The translations under genes and the position numbers were made by a program. The notes beneath the pieces are model-generated. The model saw nothing but the letters and a program-made list of their open reading frames with translations. It did no database searches and was not told where the DNA came from. This document shows positions 17,319 through 26,705 of a stretch of 64,000 bases of DNA, in pieces. The stretch comes from Pedobacter yulinensis (GTDB lineage Bacteria > Bacteroidota > Bacteroidia > Sphingobacteriales > Sphingobacteriaceae), in the NCBI RefSeq assembly GCF_003029735.1, contig NZ_KZ686268.1:1041769-1105768 (forward strand), written 5' to 3'. Each line of letters starts with the position of its first letter. Positions within the stretch are counted from its first letter, which is position 1.

Positions 17319-18062
17319 ATGGTGATGTTCAATCTTGTCGTAGACGTAGGAAACTCCAAATGTAAAATTGGCGTGTTTGAAGGCAGGAAACTGGCAGATT
17401 ACCGGGTACTGGAGAAGTCGGACCTGCCTGAAATTGGGAGGGTGGCGAATAACTTTCCGTTAAAGGCCGTGATCGTATCAAGCGTCGATGAAAACGCTGA
17501 AGAAATTGAACAACTGATTGGTAAACCGGGAATTGTAAAGCATTTTCACTCCGGCGATACCGAAAGGGTTAAAAATCGCTACGAAACGCCGCTTACACTT
17601 GGTCTTGACCGCTGGGCCGCGGTCATTGGTGCCGGGGCGCAGTTTCCCGGCCGGAATTGCCTGGTCATCGATGCAGGAACCAGCATCACCTATGATTTTC
17701 TGCCGGCAAGCGGTGTGTATACCGGCGGCAGCATCAGTCCGGGAATTGCCATGCGGTTCAGTGCGCTGAACCACTTTACAGGCCGGCTTCCGCTGATTGA
17801 ATTTGACCAGGCACTAACAACCGTTCCCGAAGGCAGCAACACGATCAATGCCATTAGAAACGGGGTATTGCAAGGTACGCTGCATGAAGTAAGCGGTTTT
17901 ATTTCGCAGTACAGTGGCCCGCACGATGAACTGATCGTGATCATGACAGGCGGCGATGCGCCTTTTTTGATCGCTAACATAAAAAACACCATCTTTGCGC
18001 CTCGAATTGTTCACGAGCCTTATCTGGTGTTAAGAGGATTAAATGAAGTTATTGAATTATAA
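17319..18062 (+). CDS. coaX: Type III pantothenate kinase
   Basis: A 247-residue enzyme for the first step of coenzyme A synthesis: pantothenate plus ATP to 4'-phosphopantothenate. The ASKHA motifs are present: DVGNSKCKIGVF near the N-terminus (phosphate 1), LGLDRWAA near residue 93 and DAGTSITYDF near residue 120 (phosphate 2). GGSISPGIAMR is also typical of CoaX. The start ATG GTG ATG leaves two possible initiators, 17319 and 17325. Its end overlaps the possible upstream start of the outer-membrane protein gene. Confidence 0.93.
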   Translation: MVMFNLVVDVGNSKCKIGVFEGRKLADYRVLEKSDLPEIGRVANNFPLKAVIVSSVDENAEEIEQLIGKPGIVKHFHSGDTERVKNRYETPLTLGLDRWAAVIGAGAQFPGRNCLVIDAGTSITYDFLPASGVYTGGSISPGIAMRFSALNHFTGRLPLIEFDQALTTVPEGSNTINAIRNGVLQGTLHEVSGFISQYSGPHDELIVIMTGGDAPFLIANIKNTIFAPRIVHEPYLVLRGLNEVIEL

Positions 18063-18063
18063 C

Positions 18064-19371
18064 ATGTACAAAAACCTGAAATATATTTTAACCGCGTTCA
18101 TTGCTGCGGTCGCATTGCTGCCTGCAAAGGCACAGGTAACGACCGAGTCTCCCTATTCGGCATATGGGCTGGGTAACCTCAGAACATCTGTCTTCCCGGG
18201 TCTTCGCGGCATGGGCGGTATCTCTGCCGGGGTTTTTAAACCCGACGGTTACAGCATGATCAATGTGGTAAATCCGGCTACATACAGTGGAATTAACCTG
18301 ACCACCATAGACATCGGCGTAAACGGCGGTTTTACAGGCCTGAAAAGAGGAAACGAAAGCGAAAGCCGTTTCAATGCCACGCTGAACCACATTGCACTGG
18401 GTATTCCAGTTAGCCGCAAGTCAGCGTTCAGCTTCGGACTGCTGCCGTATTCAGACCTGGGGTATAACTACAGCAACCGCTCCCGCATCGATACCATGAA
18501 TGTAGACTACATTTATGCCGGCGAAGGAAGCATCTCTAAAGCCTATTTTGGCTACGGCGTGCAGTTTGGCAAATATGTTCGCATTGGTGCCAACCTCGAG
18601 TATCTTTTTGGTAACCTGAGCCAGACGCGTTCTGCACTTTTCCCTGATGAACCGGCAGTGCTTCCCTCACGGATGCAGAATAAGATCAGCATAGACGGCC
18701 TCAATTTCTCATATGGTATCCAGACCGAAATCCCGCTAAGCGAAGAATCCAGGATAACACTTGGTTACTCAGGTTCTTTTAACTCGAACATTTCAGCGAA
18801 AAAATCATATGTATTGACCCAATACACTGTTGATGGCGATGGGGTCGAAAATCCGCCGCTTGATACACTGCAGATAATTGACAATGCAAAAACCGACCTG
18901 AAGCTGCCGTTGGAGCATAATTTTGGCTTCTCCGTTCAACGCGACAACAAATGGATGGTGGGGGCTGACTTTAGAATGGGACAGTGGTCTAAATTTTCAT
19001 TGGACAATTCCAACCAAGGCCTGCAAGACAGTTACGGCGTTTCTGTTGGCGGACAAATCACCCCAGACATTACCGCTGTAGGCGGCTCGCTGGCCGGATA
19101 CCTGAAACGGATCGACTACCGCCTGGGCGTTCGTTATGATAAAACCTACCTGAAATTGGCCAACAATGATATTAAGGACCGGGCCATCTCGGTGGGTTTT
19201 GGTTTTCCGCTGCCCTCCAACAACAGGCTTTCTTTTTATAAAGTGAATTTCACCACCGAGCTTGGCCGTCGCGGTACAACCGCTGCCAACCTTGTCCAGG
19301 AGACTTACCTGAACATTCACCTTGGCTTTACCCTTAACGATACCTGGTTCAGAAGATTTAAATTCGATTAA
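18064..19371 (+). CDS. Outer-membrane beta-barrel protein
   Basis: A 435-residue protein with a signal peptide (about residues 1-23, ending PAKAQ). The rest is rich in alternating beta strands with many aromatic and Gly residues, and ends in ...TWFRRFKFD. TTESPYSAYGLG at the mature start and VVNPATYSG are seen in Bacteroidota outer-membrane proteins encoded beside lptC and coaX. ATG 18064 gives a clean signal peptide; ATG 18043 would add seven residues and overlap coaX. Substrate unknown; lipid-related transport is only a suggestion from FadL-like layout. Confidence 0.75.
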   Translation: MYKNLKYILTAFIAAVALLPAKAQVTTESPYSAYGLGNLRTSVFPGLRGMGGISAGVFKPDGYSMINVVNPATYSGINLTTIDIGVNGGFTGLKRGNESESRFNATLNHIALGIPVSRKSAFSFGLLPYSDLGYNYSNRSRIDTMNVDYIYAGEGSISKAYFGYGVQFGKYVRIGANLEYLFGNLSQTRSALFPDEPAVLPSRMQNKISIDGLNFSYGIQTEIPLSEESRITLGYSGSFNSNISAKKSYVLTQYTVDGDGVENPPLDTLQIIDNAKTDLKLPLEHNFGFSVQRDNKWMVGADFRMGQWSKFSLDNSNQGLQDSYGVSVGGQITPDITAVGGSLAGYLKRIDYRLGVRYDKTYLKLANNDIKDRAISVGFGFPLPSNNRLSFYKVNFTTELGRRGTTAANLVQETYLNIHLGFTLNDTWFRRFKFD

Positions 19372-19374
19372 AAC

Positions 19375-19968
19375 ATGGGACGGGCATTGTTCAGGTTTGT
19401 GCTTGCCTTTGCGGTGCTGCCGGTGCTGGCCGCCTGTAACGACGATGACCTAAAAAACGTAGGTGCAATATCGAGCAAACAAGTAGTTCTGAGTAAAGAC
19501 CGGACATTAGGTGCCGAACTTATTTACAGCGACTCGGCACGTGTGAAAGCCAAAGGGTATGCCCCCGTTCTTGACAAGGTAACGCCGAAGACCGGCGCGA
19601 ATTACATGGAAATGCCCGACGGGCTGAAGATTGATTTCTTTGATCAGAAAATGAAAATAGCCAGCACGGTCACTTCTGAATATGGCATACGCCGGGAAAA
19701 CGAAAGGATTACCATTCTGCGCAGGAATGTCGTGGTTAAGAACGCAGAAGGCAACACATTTACTTCCGAGGAACTGATCTGGGACGAGAACAAACGGCTG
19801 TTTTATTCAAATCAGCGCGTGAAAGTGTTTAAACCCGACGGCTCTTTTCAGGCCGAGGGAAGTTATTTCGAGGCGCCCCAGGATTTCAGCACATATACAA
19901 TGCGTTCGGGCGGCATCGGACAGGGCTCAATCAGTGGTGAACTTCTGGAGAAAGAGACCGGCCTGTAA
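19375..19968 (+). CDS. lptC: LPS export protein LptC (lipoprotein form)
   Basis: A 197-residue protein with a lipobox VLAAC (Cys at residue 20), so it is probably lipid-anchored rather than held by a membrane helix as in E. coli. The rest is the beta-jellyroll OstA-like fold, with IDFFDQKMKIASTVTSEYGI and the segment VVKNAEGNTFTSEELIWDE near residues 120-138. LptC passes LPS from the LptBFG transporter to LptA. It starts 3 bases after the barrel gene and precedes the PpiD-like isomerase, a common Bacteroidota envelope order. Confidence 0.85.
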   Translation: MGRALFRFVLAFAVLPVLAACNDDDLKNVGAISSKQVVLSKDRTLGAELIYSDSARVKAKGYAPVLDKVTPKTGANYMEMPDGLKIDFFDQKMKIASTVTSEYGIRRENERITILRRNVVVKNAEGNTFTSEELIWDENKRLFYSNQRVKVFKPDGSFQAEGSYFEAPQDFSTYTMRSGGIGQGSISGELLEKETGL

Positions 19969-20095
19969 CCTTTTATAAGTACCTCCCCGTAGCTCAGACT
20001 GCTGATTACGCCAGCCGTTTTTCAACATTCTATCTGCCTAAAAACTAAATACTTGTTCGATACAGTTTTGTATTTTCTTTTTTATGCCAAATTTG

Positions 20096-20102
20096 TATCT
20101 TG
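20096..20102 (+). promoter_or_regulatory. Possible promoter for the PpiD-like gene
   Basis: TATCTTG resembles the -7 element and sits 37 bases before the start. A TTTTG at 20066-20070 is upstream but with a longer spacing than usual, so the match is partial. Confidence 0.35.
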
Positions 20103-20139
20103 CGCCCTCTTAAAAAAAAGTAAAAAACTAAAGTAGAAT

Positions 20140-22233
20140 ATGGGATTAATGACATTTTTGCGAAACCGTGCCGGGTTTATTTTGATAGGCGCGATCGGTT
20201 TGGCAATTGTTGCATTTTTAGTTGGTGATGCAATTAACGCTGGAAAACCATTCTGGAATGCCTCACAGAAGGTTGTGGGAGAGATTGACGGCCATGAAGT
20301 CAGTATAGATGAATTCGGACCGAAGGTGGACCAGAGCTTACAACAGTTCAAGCAGCAGTACGGCGGAAGCGCCAACGCGCAGATGACGGCAATGGCTGTA
20401 GAAAATGTTTGGAACAATGAAGTGGCAACTGTGTTGCTGGGCAAAGAATTTGAGCGCCTTGGCCTGACCGTGACCTCGACCGAACTTTTTGACCTGCTGC
20501 AGGGTAAAAATCCAAGCCCCCTGATTCGTCAGTACTTTGGTAACCCACAAACCGGACAGGTTGACCGCAACGCAATCATCAGTTCCCTGAAGGCCCGCTC
20601 AAAAGATGCCAACCTGAACAAGCAATGGTCTATGCTCGAAGAAGAAGTGCGTAAGCAGGCGCTGCAACAAAAATACCAGAACCTGGTTCGCACGTCTGTG
20701 TATGTGACAAACCTGGAAGCTGCGGATGACTTTACGAACCGGAACAAACTTGCTTCTTTCAAGTATGTAAGCCTTGATTATGCGACCATTCCTGATAAAG
20801 ACGTAAAGCTGACCGATGCTGATTACAACGATTACTACAACGCCAATAAGAAACGCTTTGAAAATCCTACCGAAACCCGTTCGTTTCAGTATGTTAATTT
20901 CAGCTTCAAACCTTCAAAAGAAGACACGGCGGCCTCGAGGGCACAAATCAATAAACTTGCTGCCGACTTCAAAGCTGCAGCCAACGATTCTTTGTTTGCG
21001 GCAATCAACTCAGATGTGAAGATCCCTTACAGCTATATGACCCGTGGCAAACTTGACCCGACGGTTGATTCGGCTGTGTTCTCACTGCCTGCGGGCACTT
21101 TTTATGGCCCGGCTTTTTCAGGCAATTCATACAAACTGGCCAAGGTTGTAGCAACAAAACAGTCGCCCGACTCGGTAAAGGCCGCCCATATTCTGATCAA
21201 CCCGGCTAAAGTGGGTGGTAATGACAAAGCAGTTAAACTGGCCGACTCACTTAAATCGTTAGTGCAGAAAGGTTCAAGTTTTGCTGAACTGGCCAGACAA
21301 TACAGCGAAGACGGTTCGAAAGAACAGGGTGGCGATCTGGGCACCTTCGCGCGTGGTGCCATGGTACCCGAGTTTGAAAATGCCGCCTTTGATGGCAAAG
21401 CGGGCGACCTAAAGGTCGTTACGTCCCAATTTGGCGTTCACCTGATCAAAATTGAAAAACAAATCGGTTCTGCGAAAGTCGTAAAGATCGCATATGTAGA
21501 AAAGAACTTGTCGCCAAGTGATAAAACCCAGCAGGAGGCTTACAAGAAAGCATCAAATTTCCTGGCCGAAGTTTCAGGAAATACCTTCAGTAAAGTTGCG
21601 CAGAAGCGTGGTTTGACTGTAGGTGTTGCGGATAAGATTGCGGGTTCACAGGGCTTTGCACCAGGACTCGATAATCCACGGAAACTGATCCAGGATGCTT
21701 ACGAAGCCGATCGCGGCGATGTGCTTCCAGAGATCTACACCATGAGTGATGGATACGTGGTGGCTTTGCTTACAGAGGTTCGTCCGAAAGGCACACTTCC
21801 TCTGGAAGCTGTGAAGAAAGATATCGAACCCTTGGTTCGCAATGAAGTAAAAGGAAAGATGCTGACGGAGCGCTTCGAAAAAGCGGGAGCCGGCAAGGCT
21901 ACGCTTGAAGCGCTTGCGCAGAAACTCGGCCGTGCCGTTCAGCCGATTCAGAACATTGTATTCTCGAACCCGGTTATCCCCGGCGTTGCGCAGGAGAACA
22001 AGGTGGTAGGTGCCGTGTTCGGCATGCAGCCAGGAAAAGTGTCGGGTCCGATTGCCGGCGACCGCGGCGTGTATGCCGTGAGCCCGCTTACTTTCAGCAA
22101 CCCGGCGCCTGGAGATCCTGCGCAACAGAAATTGACCTTGCTTCCCGGACTTGCGCAGCGGGCGCTGAGCGGTGCCTTTATGGCCCTGCAAGACAAAGCA
22201 GATATAAAAGACAATCGCGTGAAATTCTATTAA
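20140..22233 (+). CDS. ppiD: PpiD-like periplasmic peptidyl-prolyl isomerase
   Basis: A 697-residue foldase. An N-terminal membrane anchor (about residues 11-32) is followed by a SurA_N/PpiD-like helical region beginning VVGEIDGHEVSIDEF. A parvulin-type PPIC domain lies at about 345-445, with AAHILI, SEDGSKEQGGDLGTF and FGVHLIKI. A second, weaker parvulin-like segment follows. The architecture is that of PpiD/SurA chaperones helping outer-membrane protein maturation. A hairpin terminator overlaps the downstream gene's promoter region at 22256. Confidence 0.9.
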   Translation: MGLMTFLRNRAGFILIGAIGLAIVAFLVGDAINAGKPFWNASQKVVGEIDGHEVSIDEFGPKVDQSLQQFKQQYGGSANAQMTAMAVENVWNNEVATVLLGKEFERLGLTVTSTELFDLLQGKNPSPLIRQYFGNPQTGQVDRNAIISSLKARSKDANLNKQWSMLEEEVRKQALQQKYQNLVRTSVYVTNLEAADDFTNRNKLASFKYVSLDYATIPDKDVKLTDADYNDYYNANKKRFENPTETRSFQYVNFSFKPSKEDTAASRAQINKLAADFKAAANDSLFAAINSDVKIPYSYMTRGKLDPTVDSAVFSLPAGTFYGPAFSGNSYKLAKVVATKQSPDSVKAAHILINPAKVGGNDKAVKLADSLKSLVQKGSSFAELARQYSEDGSKEQGGDLGTFARGAMVPEFENAAFDGKAGDLKVVTSQFGVHLIKIEKQIGSAKVVKIAYVEKNLSPSDKTQQEAYKKASNFLAEVSGNTFSKVAQKRGLTVGVADKIAGSQGFAPGLDNPRKLIQDAYEADRGDVLPEIYTMSDGYVVALLTEVRPKGTLPLEAVKKDIEPLVRNEVKGKMLTERFEKAGAGKATLEALAQKLGRAVQPIQNIVFSNPVIPGVAQENKVVGAVFGMQPGKVSGPIAGDRGVYAVSPLTFSNPAPGDPAQQKLTLLPGLAQRALSGAFMALQDKADIKDNRVKFY

Positions 22234-22245
22234 GCGGAATTTACT

Positions 22246-22253
22246 TAATTTTG
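22246..22253 (+). promoter_or_regulatory. Promoter -7 box for the DUF2480 gene
   Basis: TAATTTTG is an exact TAnnTTTG match. It lies just after the ppiD stop and immediately before the terminator hairpin at 22256, so initiation would fall within the hairpin. Confidence 0.5.
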
Positions 22254-22255
22254 TA

Positions 22256-22290
22256 ACCGGAAGTGTATACCGCACTTCCGGTTTTTTGTT
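22256..22290 (+). terminator. Intrinsic terminator after ppiD
   Basis: AACCGGAAGTG pairs with CACTTCCGGTT around a short loop and is followed by TTTTTTG. It lies directly downstream of ppiD and just before the DUF2480 start. Confidence 0.8.
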
Positions 22291-22292
22291 TT

Positions 22293-22814
22293 ATGGCTAT
22301 GGATATTCAGGAAAATATAGTGAACAAGGTTGCGGCAAGTGGCCTGATCACCTTTAATCTGGAAGACTACCTTGATAGAGGGGAACGTGTCGTCTATGAT
22401 ATCAAAGACAACCTTTTCCATGGCCTCATTTTAAGAGAGAAAGATTTCAGGGATTTTGTTAAAAGTCATGACTGGGCACAGTATAGCGGTAAAAACGTGG
22501 CAATTACCTGTACAGCTGATGCCATCGTGCCGACCTGGGCCTATATGCTGCTGGCCAACCGGATGAAGCCCTTTGCCCGGGAAATTGTTTTTGGATCGCT
22601 CGAGACCCTTAACACTGTTTTGTTCCAGAAGGCCCTGACAAAAGTAGATGTGGAGAGCTTTGCCGGCGAACGTGTTGTCATTAAAGGCTGTGGCGACGAT
22701 AATATTCCCGTTTCAGCATATGTAGAGATTACGAGCCTGCTTACGCCGGTAGCTAAAAGCATCATGTACGGCGAGCCGTGTTCGACCGTTCCGATCTACA
22801 AAAGGAAAGACTAG
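22293..22814 (+). CDS. DUF2480 family protein
   Basis: A 173-residue soluble protein of the Bacteroidota DUF2480 family. Typical segments are VAASGLITFNLEDYLDRGER near residues 12-31 and IVPTWAYMLLANRM near residues 78-91. ITSLLTPVAKSIMYGEPCSTVP closes the protein. No catalytic motif is obvious. The open frame can be read from a GTG at 22263, but that would lie inside the terminator hairpin; ATG 22293 or 22299 is preferred. The DUF3108 gene follows 29 bases later. Confidence 0.85.
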   Translation: MAMDIQENIVNKVAASGLITFNLEDYLDRGERVVYDIKDNLFHGLILREKDFRDFVKSHDWAQYSGKNVAITCTADAIVPTWAYMLLANRMKPFAREIVFGSLETLNTVLFQKALTKVDVESFAGERVVIKGCGDDNIPVSAYVEITSLLTPVAKSIMYGEPCSTVPIYKRKD

Positions 22815-22843
22815 TTTGGTTTGCTTTTTGTAACGCCCTATCT

Positions 22844-23617
22844 ATGAAAAGACTAACCCTGATTGCCTGTTGCCTGCTGCTTTGCGTGAATGTGCTGGCC
22901 CAGATGCTTCCTTTGAAGAAGGAGCCGGTATTTGAGGAGGGTGAAATGTTAAAGTACCGGCTCCGGTACGGCTTCATCACGGCAGCCGAAGCAACCATTA
23001 AGGTACAAAACGGCGATATGAAATTCGATGGCCAGCCCACTTACCGATTGGTGGTCGATGCGCAGACCTCAGGTACGTTCGACGTCTTTTACAAAATCAG
23101 GGATCACTATGATTCCTATATAGACAGAAAAAACCTGCTTCCCTATTTTTATCAGGAAAACATTCGTGAGGCCAGCTACCGGCGCACAGATAAAGCGCGT
23201 TTTTACCAGGATGAGAAAAAGGTCGTATCCAACCGCGGTACCATGGGTACGCCAACCACGCAAACTTTTGACCTCGTATCCGCTTACTACTTTGCGAGAA
23301 GCCTGGACATTAGCAGGATGAAGATTGGTGATACGTTTAAATTAAATTATTTCCTTGGAGACGAAATATCTTCGCTGACCGTCGAGTTTGTTGGAAGGGA
23401 AACGGTTAAAACCAAGCTGGGCAGCATTCGCTGCCTGAAGTTTAGTCCGTCCATCAAACCTGGCCGCGTCTTTAAAAAAGACAGCCGGCTGTATCTTTGG
23501 GTAACAGATGACGGAAACCGGGTGCCCGTGAAAGCACAGGTCGAGATCCTGGTTGGTTCGGTAACGATGGAATTGACATCTGCAAAAGGCCTTAAATATC
23601 CCTTGGGCAAGGATTAA
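22844..23617 (+). CDS. Exported DUF3108 protein
   Basis: A 257-residue protein with a signal peptide (about residues 1-20, ending NVLAQ). The mature part begins with a conserved [20 protein letters not shown] stretch, typical of DUF3108. [20 protein letters not shown] and the C-terminal [20 protein letters not shown] are further family landmarks. It is predicted to be periplasmic and beta-rich. Function unknown. The open frame extends 22 codons upstream into the previous gene, but only ATG 22844 gives a signal peptide. Confidence 0.85.
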   Translation: MKRLTLIACCLLLCVNVLAQMLPLKKEPVFEEGEMLKYRLRYGFITAAEATIKVQNGDMKFDGQPTYRLVVDAQTSGTFDVFYKIRDHYDSYIDRKNLLPYFYQENIREASYRRTDKARFYQDEKKVVSNRGTMGTPTTQTFDLVSAYYFARSLDISRMKIGDTFKLNYFLGDEISSLTVEFVGRETVKTKLGSIRCLKFSPSIKPGRVFKKDSRLYLWVTDDGNRVPVKAQVEILVGSVTMELTSAKGLKYPLGKD

Positions 23618-23622
23618 CAGCT

Positions 23623-24180
23623 ATGATTGAAGTACAAAACACGCTGGTTCATGAAGACGTGTTGAAGGAGAATTTTGTTTGCAATCTTAATAAGTGCAAG
23701 GGGATTTGCTGTGTGGAGGGCGATGCGGGGGCACCGCTGGAACATGCTGAAACGGCAATCCTGCAAGATATCTATCCGAAAATCAAACACCTGCTTTCAG
23801 AAAAAGGTATTCGGGCCATTGAAGAGCAGGGTACCCATGTTGTTGACATGGATGGCGATTTAACAACGCCTTGCGTAAATGGTCGTGAAGAATGCGCTTA
23901 CGTGCTTTTTGAAAATGGTATTACCAAATGCGCCATCGAGAAGGCGTATGAACAGGGGCTTGTCGACTGGCAGAAGCCGATATCATGCCACCTTTACCCC
24001 ATACGCATTACAGCTTATCCAGAATTTGATGTGCTGAACTACGACCGCTGGCACATTTGCCACGATGCCTGTACCTTTGGAAGAGAACTGAAAGTACCCG
24101 TTTACCAGTTTCTGAAAGGACCGCTGATCCGTAAATACGGTGAGGAGTGGTACGCGGAATTGCAAAATAGCTTAACTTAG
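23623..24180 (+). CDS. DUF3109 Cys-rich protein
   Basis: A 185-residue soluble protein. Eight Cys residues are arranged in clusters: [11 protein letters not shown] near residues 19-29, then a Cys in [14 protein letters not shown], a later TKCAIEK, CHLYPI and HICHDAC. The pattern matches DUF3109, related to the YkgJ zinc or iron-sulfur-binding proteins. A metal site is therefore likely, but which metal cannot be read from sequence. It begins 5 bases after the DUF3108 gene, so the two are probably in one transcript. The start of the polysaccharide locus follows. Confidence 0.83.
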   Translation: MIEVQNTLVHEDVLKENFVCNLNKCKGICCVEGDAGAPLEHAETAILQDIYPKIKHLLSEKGIRAIEEQGTHVVDMDGDLTTPCVNGREECAYVLFENGITKCAIEKAYEQGLVDWQKPISCHLYPIRITAYPEFDVLNYDRWHICHDACTFGRELKVPVYQFLKGPLIRKYGEEWYAELQNSLT

Positions 24181-24236
24181 CGGCGCAGAAGCTTTTAGCT
24201 GATTGCAATGTGCTCATACCATAACAATTAAACTGA

Positions 24237-25103
24237 ATGAAAGGAATTATCCTGGCGGGCGGAAGCGGAACGCGTTTGCACCCGCTTACACTGGCTTGCA
24301 GTAAACAAATGATGCCGGTTTATGATAAGCCGATGATCTATTACCCGCTTTCCACGCTGATGCTGGCGGGAATCAAAGAAATACTCATTATCTCTACACC
24401 TCATGACCTGCCGAACTTCGAAAAACTTCTTGGCGACGGCACCAGCCTTGGCTGTAAATTTAGTTATGCTGTGCAGCATGAGCCGAACGGCCTTGCCCAG
24501 GCGTTTGTGATCGGGAAAGATTTTATTGGTCAGGATAAGGTAGCACTGGTCTTAGGGGATAACATCTTTTATGGTGATGGCATGGCCAGGCTGCTGCAGG
24601 CCAGCTCAGACCCAGACGGAGGGGTTGTATTTGCCTACCAGGTGGCTGATCCGGAACGCTATGGTGTGGTAGAATTTGACAAAGACAATAATGTGATTTC
24701 GATCGAGGAGAAACCAACCGAGCCTAAATCTGATTTTGCTGTACCTGGCCTCTATTTCTACGACAACGATGTGGTAGAAATTGCCGCCAATATCGAGCCC
24801 TCTCCGCGCGGCGAGTATGAAATTACAGATGTAAACAAAGAATACCTGAAACGGGGCAAGCTGAAAGTAGGCGTGCTAAGCCGGGGTACAGCCTGGCTGG
24901 ATACCGGCACCTTCGCATCACTCATGCAGGCTGGTCAGTTTGTGCAGGTGATTGAGGAACGGCAGGGGCTGAAAATTGGTTGTATTGAAGAGGTAGCTTA
25001 CCGAATGGGCTTTATTGATGATGAGCAACTGAAAAAGATCGCGACTCCATTGGTTAAAAGCGGTTACGGCAGTTATTTGCTGCGGCAAATTAAAAAGAAA
25101 TAA
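24237..25103 (+). CDS. rfbA: Glucose-1-phosphate thymidylyltransferase
   Basis: A 288-residue nucleotidyltransferase making dTDP-glucose from Glc-1-P and dTTP, the first step towards dTDP-L-rhamnose. The N-terminal signature [16 protein letters not shown] (residues 3-18) and [16 protein letters not shown] (23-38) are intact, as are GDNIFYG and ERYGVVEFD. Length is normal. It is the first gene of the surface-glycan locus. RmlD is found 23 kb away at 47735, while RmlB and RmlC are not in the window. A tandem pair of palindromes follows. Confidence 0.95.
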   Translation: MKGIILAGGSGTRLHPLTLACSKQMMPVYDKPMIYYPLSTLMLAGIKEILIISTPHDLPNFEKLLGDGTSLGCKFSYAVQHEPNGLAQAFVIGKDFIGQDKVALVLGDNIFYGDGMARLLQASSDPDGGVVFAYQVADPERYGVVEFDKDNNVISIEEKPTEPKSDFAVPGLYFYDNDVVEIAANIEPSPRGEYEITDVNKEYLKRGKLKVGVLSRGTAWLDTGTFASLMQAGQFVQVIEERQGLKIGCIEEVAYRMGFIDDEQLKKIATPLVKSGYGSYLLRQIKKK

Positions 25104-25107
25104 AAAG

Positions 25108-25134
25108 CCTTCGAGGTTTCGAAAACCTCGAAGG
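25108..25134. repeat. CCTTCGAGGTTT palindrome, second site
   Basis: Perfect 12-base arms CCTTCGAGGTTT (25108-25119) and AAACCTCGAAGG (25123-25134) have a 3-base loop. The core is identical to the repeat at 8659. It stands 5 bases after the rfbA stop. Confidence 0.75.
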
Positions 25135-25179
25135 TTTAAAATACCCTCTAGGTTTTTAATACTTAGAGGGTATTTTAAA
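25135..25179. repeat. Hairpin between rfbA and the tviB-like gene
   Basis: A 16-base perfect stem TTTAAAATACCCTCTA (25135-25150) pairs with its complement at 25164-25179 around a 13-base loop. It is joined directly to the preceding palindrome. A bidirectional terminator or mRNA-processing element is possible. Confidence 0.6.
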
Positions 25180-25189
25180 ATCTATCAAA

Positions 25190-26449
25190 ATGAACGAAAC
25201 CCGCATTGCAGTTATCGGTTTAGGTTACGTCGGTTTGCCGCTGGCGCTGGCTTTTGCCGAAAAATATGCAGTTGTCGGATTTGACATTGATCGGCAACGT
25301 GTCGATCAGCTTGCCTCCGGTCTGGACCGAACGCGCGAGGTTGATGCGGCTGTGCTACAGCACAGCAACAACCTTCTTTTTACTGGCAATATTGGGGAAA
25401 TCAGCAACTGCAATGTGTTCCTGGTTACCGTGCCTACACCGGTAGACCGCTATAAGAAGCCTGACCTTGGTCCGCTGCTTGCTGCCAGTAAAATGCTGGG
25501 CTCGGTCCTAAAGAAAGGCGATATCGTGGTCTATGAATCGACCGTTTACCCGGGTTGTACCGAAGAGGATTGCGTGCCGGTTCTGGAAAAGAGCTCCGGA
25601 CTCAGGTTCAACGAAGACTTTTTCTGCGGTTATTCGCCCGAGCGCATCAACCCGGGCGATAAGGTCAATACCCTGCAGAAAATAAAAAAGGTTACTTCCG
25701 GGTCAACACCCGATGTCGCTGCGCGGGTTGATGCCCTGTACGCATCGGTCATCACGGCTGGCACCCATCTGGCGCCCAGCATCAAAGTTGCTGAAGCATC
25801 GAAAGCCATAGAAAATGCGCAGCGGGATGTAAACATATCTTTTGTGAATGAGCTGGCGCTGATCTTTGACCGTATCGGTATTGATACCAACGACCTCATC
25901 GAGGCAGCAGCTACCAAATGGAACTTCCTGAAGTACAAACCTGGCCTGGTAGGGGGCCACTGCATCGGTGTGGATCCGTATTACCTGGCGCACAAAGCAG
26001 AGTCGTTGGGTTATCACCCGGAGGTGATCTTGTCTGGCAGAAGGGTGAACGACATGATGGGTATGTTCGTAGCCAGCAAAGTCATCAAATTGCTGATTGC
26101 CAGGGGGCAGGTTGTAAAGGATCAGAAAGCGTTGATCCTGGGTATCACCTTCAAGGAAAATTGTCCGGACATCCGCAATACGCGCGTCATCGATATCTAT
26201 CATGAGCTGAAGCAGTACGGCATGGATGTAGCCGTTTACGATCCCTGGGCAGATGCCGCTGAAGTGAAGGAAGAATACGGCATCAACCTGTTGCCGAAGC
26301 TCAATGGAGAGAGGTATGGCGCCATCGTCCTGGCTGTGGCTCATCGGGAATTTCAGGATATTGACTATGCATTCTACCGTCAGAATGGCGCGGTGGTGTA
26401 TGATACCAAGGCCTGTATAGCACGTCATTTGACAGACGGAAGATTATAA
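25190..26449 (+). CDS. tviB: UDP-sugar 6-dehydrogenase, TviB type
   Basis: A 419-residue nucleotide-sugar dehydrogenase oxidising C6 of a UDP-HexNAc with two NAD turnovers. The Rossmann motif GLGYVGLPLALAF is at 10-22. ESTVYPGCTEE and the catalytic Cys258 in GGHCIGVDPYY are present. The C-terminal GITFKENCPDIRNTR is typical. The sequence is closest to the TviB/WbpO branch (UDP-GlcNAc or UDP-GalNAc) rather than UDP-glucose dehydrogenase. With the WecB homologue at 32803 it could supply UDP-ManNAcA; substrate choice remains uncertain. Confidence 0.88.
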   Translation: MNETRIAVIGLGYVGLPLALAFAEKYAVVGFDIDRQRVDQLASGLDRTREVDAAVLQHSNNLLFTGNIGEISNCNVFLVTVPTPVDRYKKPDLGPLLAASKMLGSVLKKGDIVVYESTVYPGCTEEDCVPVLEKSSGLRFNEDFFCGYSPERINPGDKVNTLQKIKKVTSGSTPDVAARVDALYASVITAGTHLAPSIKVAEASKAIENAQRDVNISFVNELALIFDRIGIDTNDLIEAAATKWNFLKYKPGLVGGHCIGVDPYYLAHKAESLGYHPEVILSGRRVNDMMGMFVASKVIKLLIARGQVVKDQKALILGITFKENCPDIRNTRVIDIYHELKQYGMDVAVYDPWADAAEVKEEYGINLLPKLNGERYGAIVLAVAHREFQDIDYAFYRQNGAVVYDTKACIARHLTDGRL

Positions 26450-26705
26450 GATGATGCGCTATGAAACCACGCGCGAGATTGGATTTCAAGTATGAAAAGC
26501 GGGACTTGCCCCTTTGTGAGCGAACAGCCATTTACGCGCCATCACCCTGCATTCTTGTGGTAAAGGCCACGCTACTTTCTCAGGACCGATTTAGCAGATA
26601 ACTTCTTATGGGTGTCGCGATTAGTGAAAGTAATTTCGTTTGCATATCCAAATACTGACATCCAGATTATTTTTGGTAATATTGCAGGCTAAAATTATTG
26701 ATTTG

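Noticed and set aside
22263..22292. GTG start for the DUF2480 gene
   Set aside because: It lies inside the ppiD terminator hairpin; ATG 22293 matches the family start.
26450..26705. Gene between the tviB-like gene and gmd
   Set aside because: About 256 bases with only short frames and no start with a family match; only a near-consensus promoter box (TAATTTCG at 26631).
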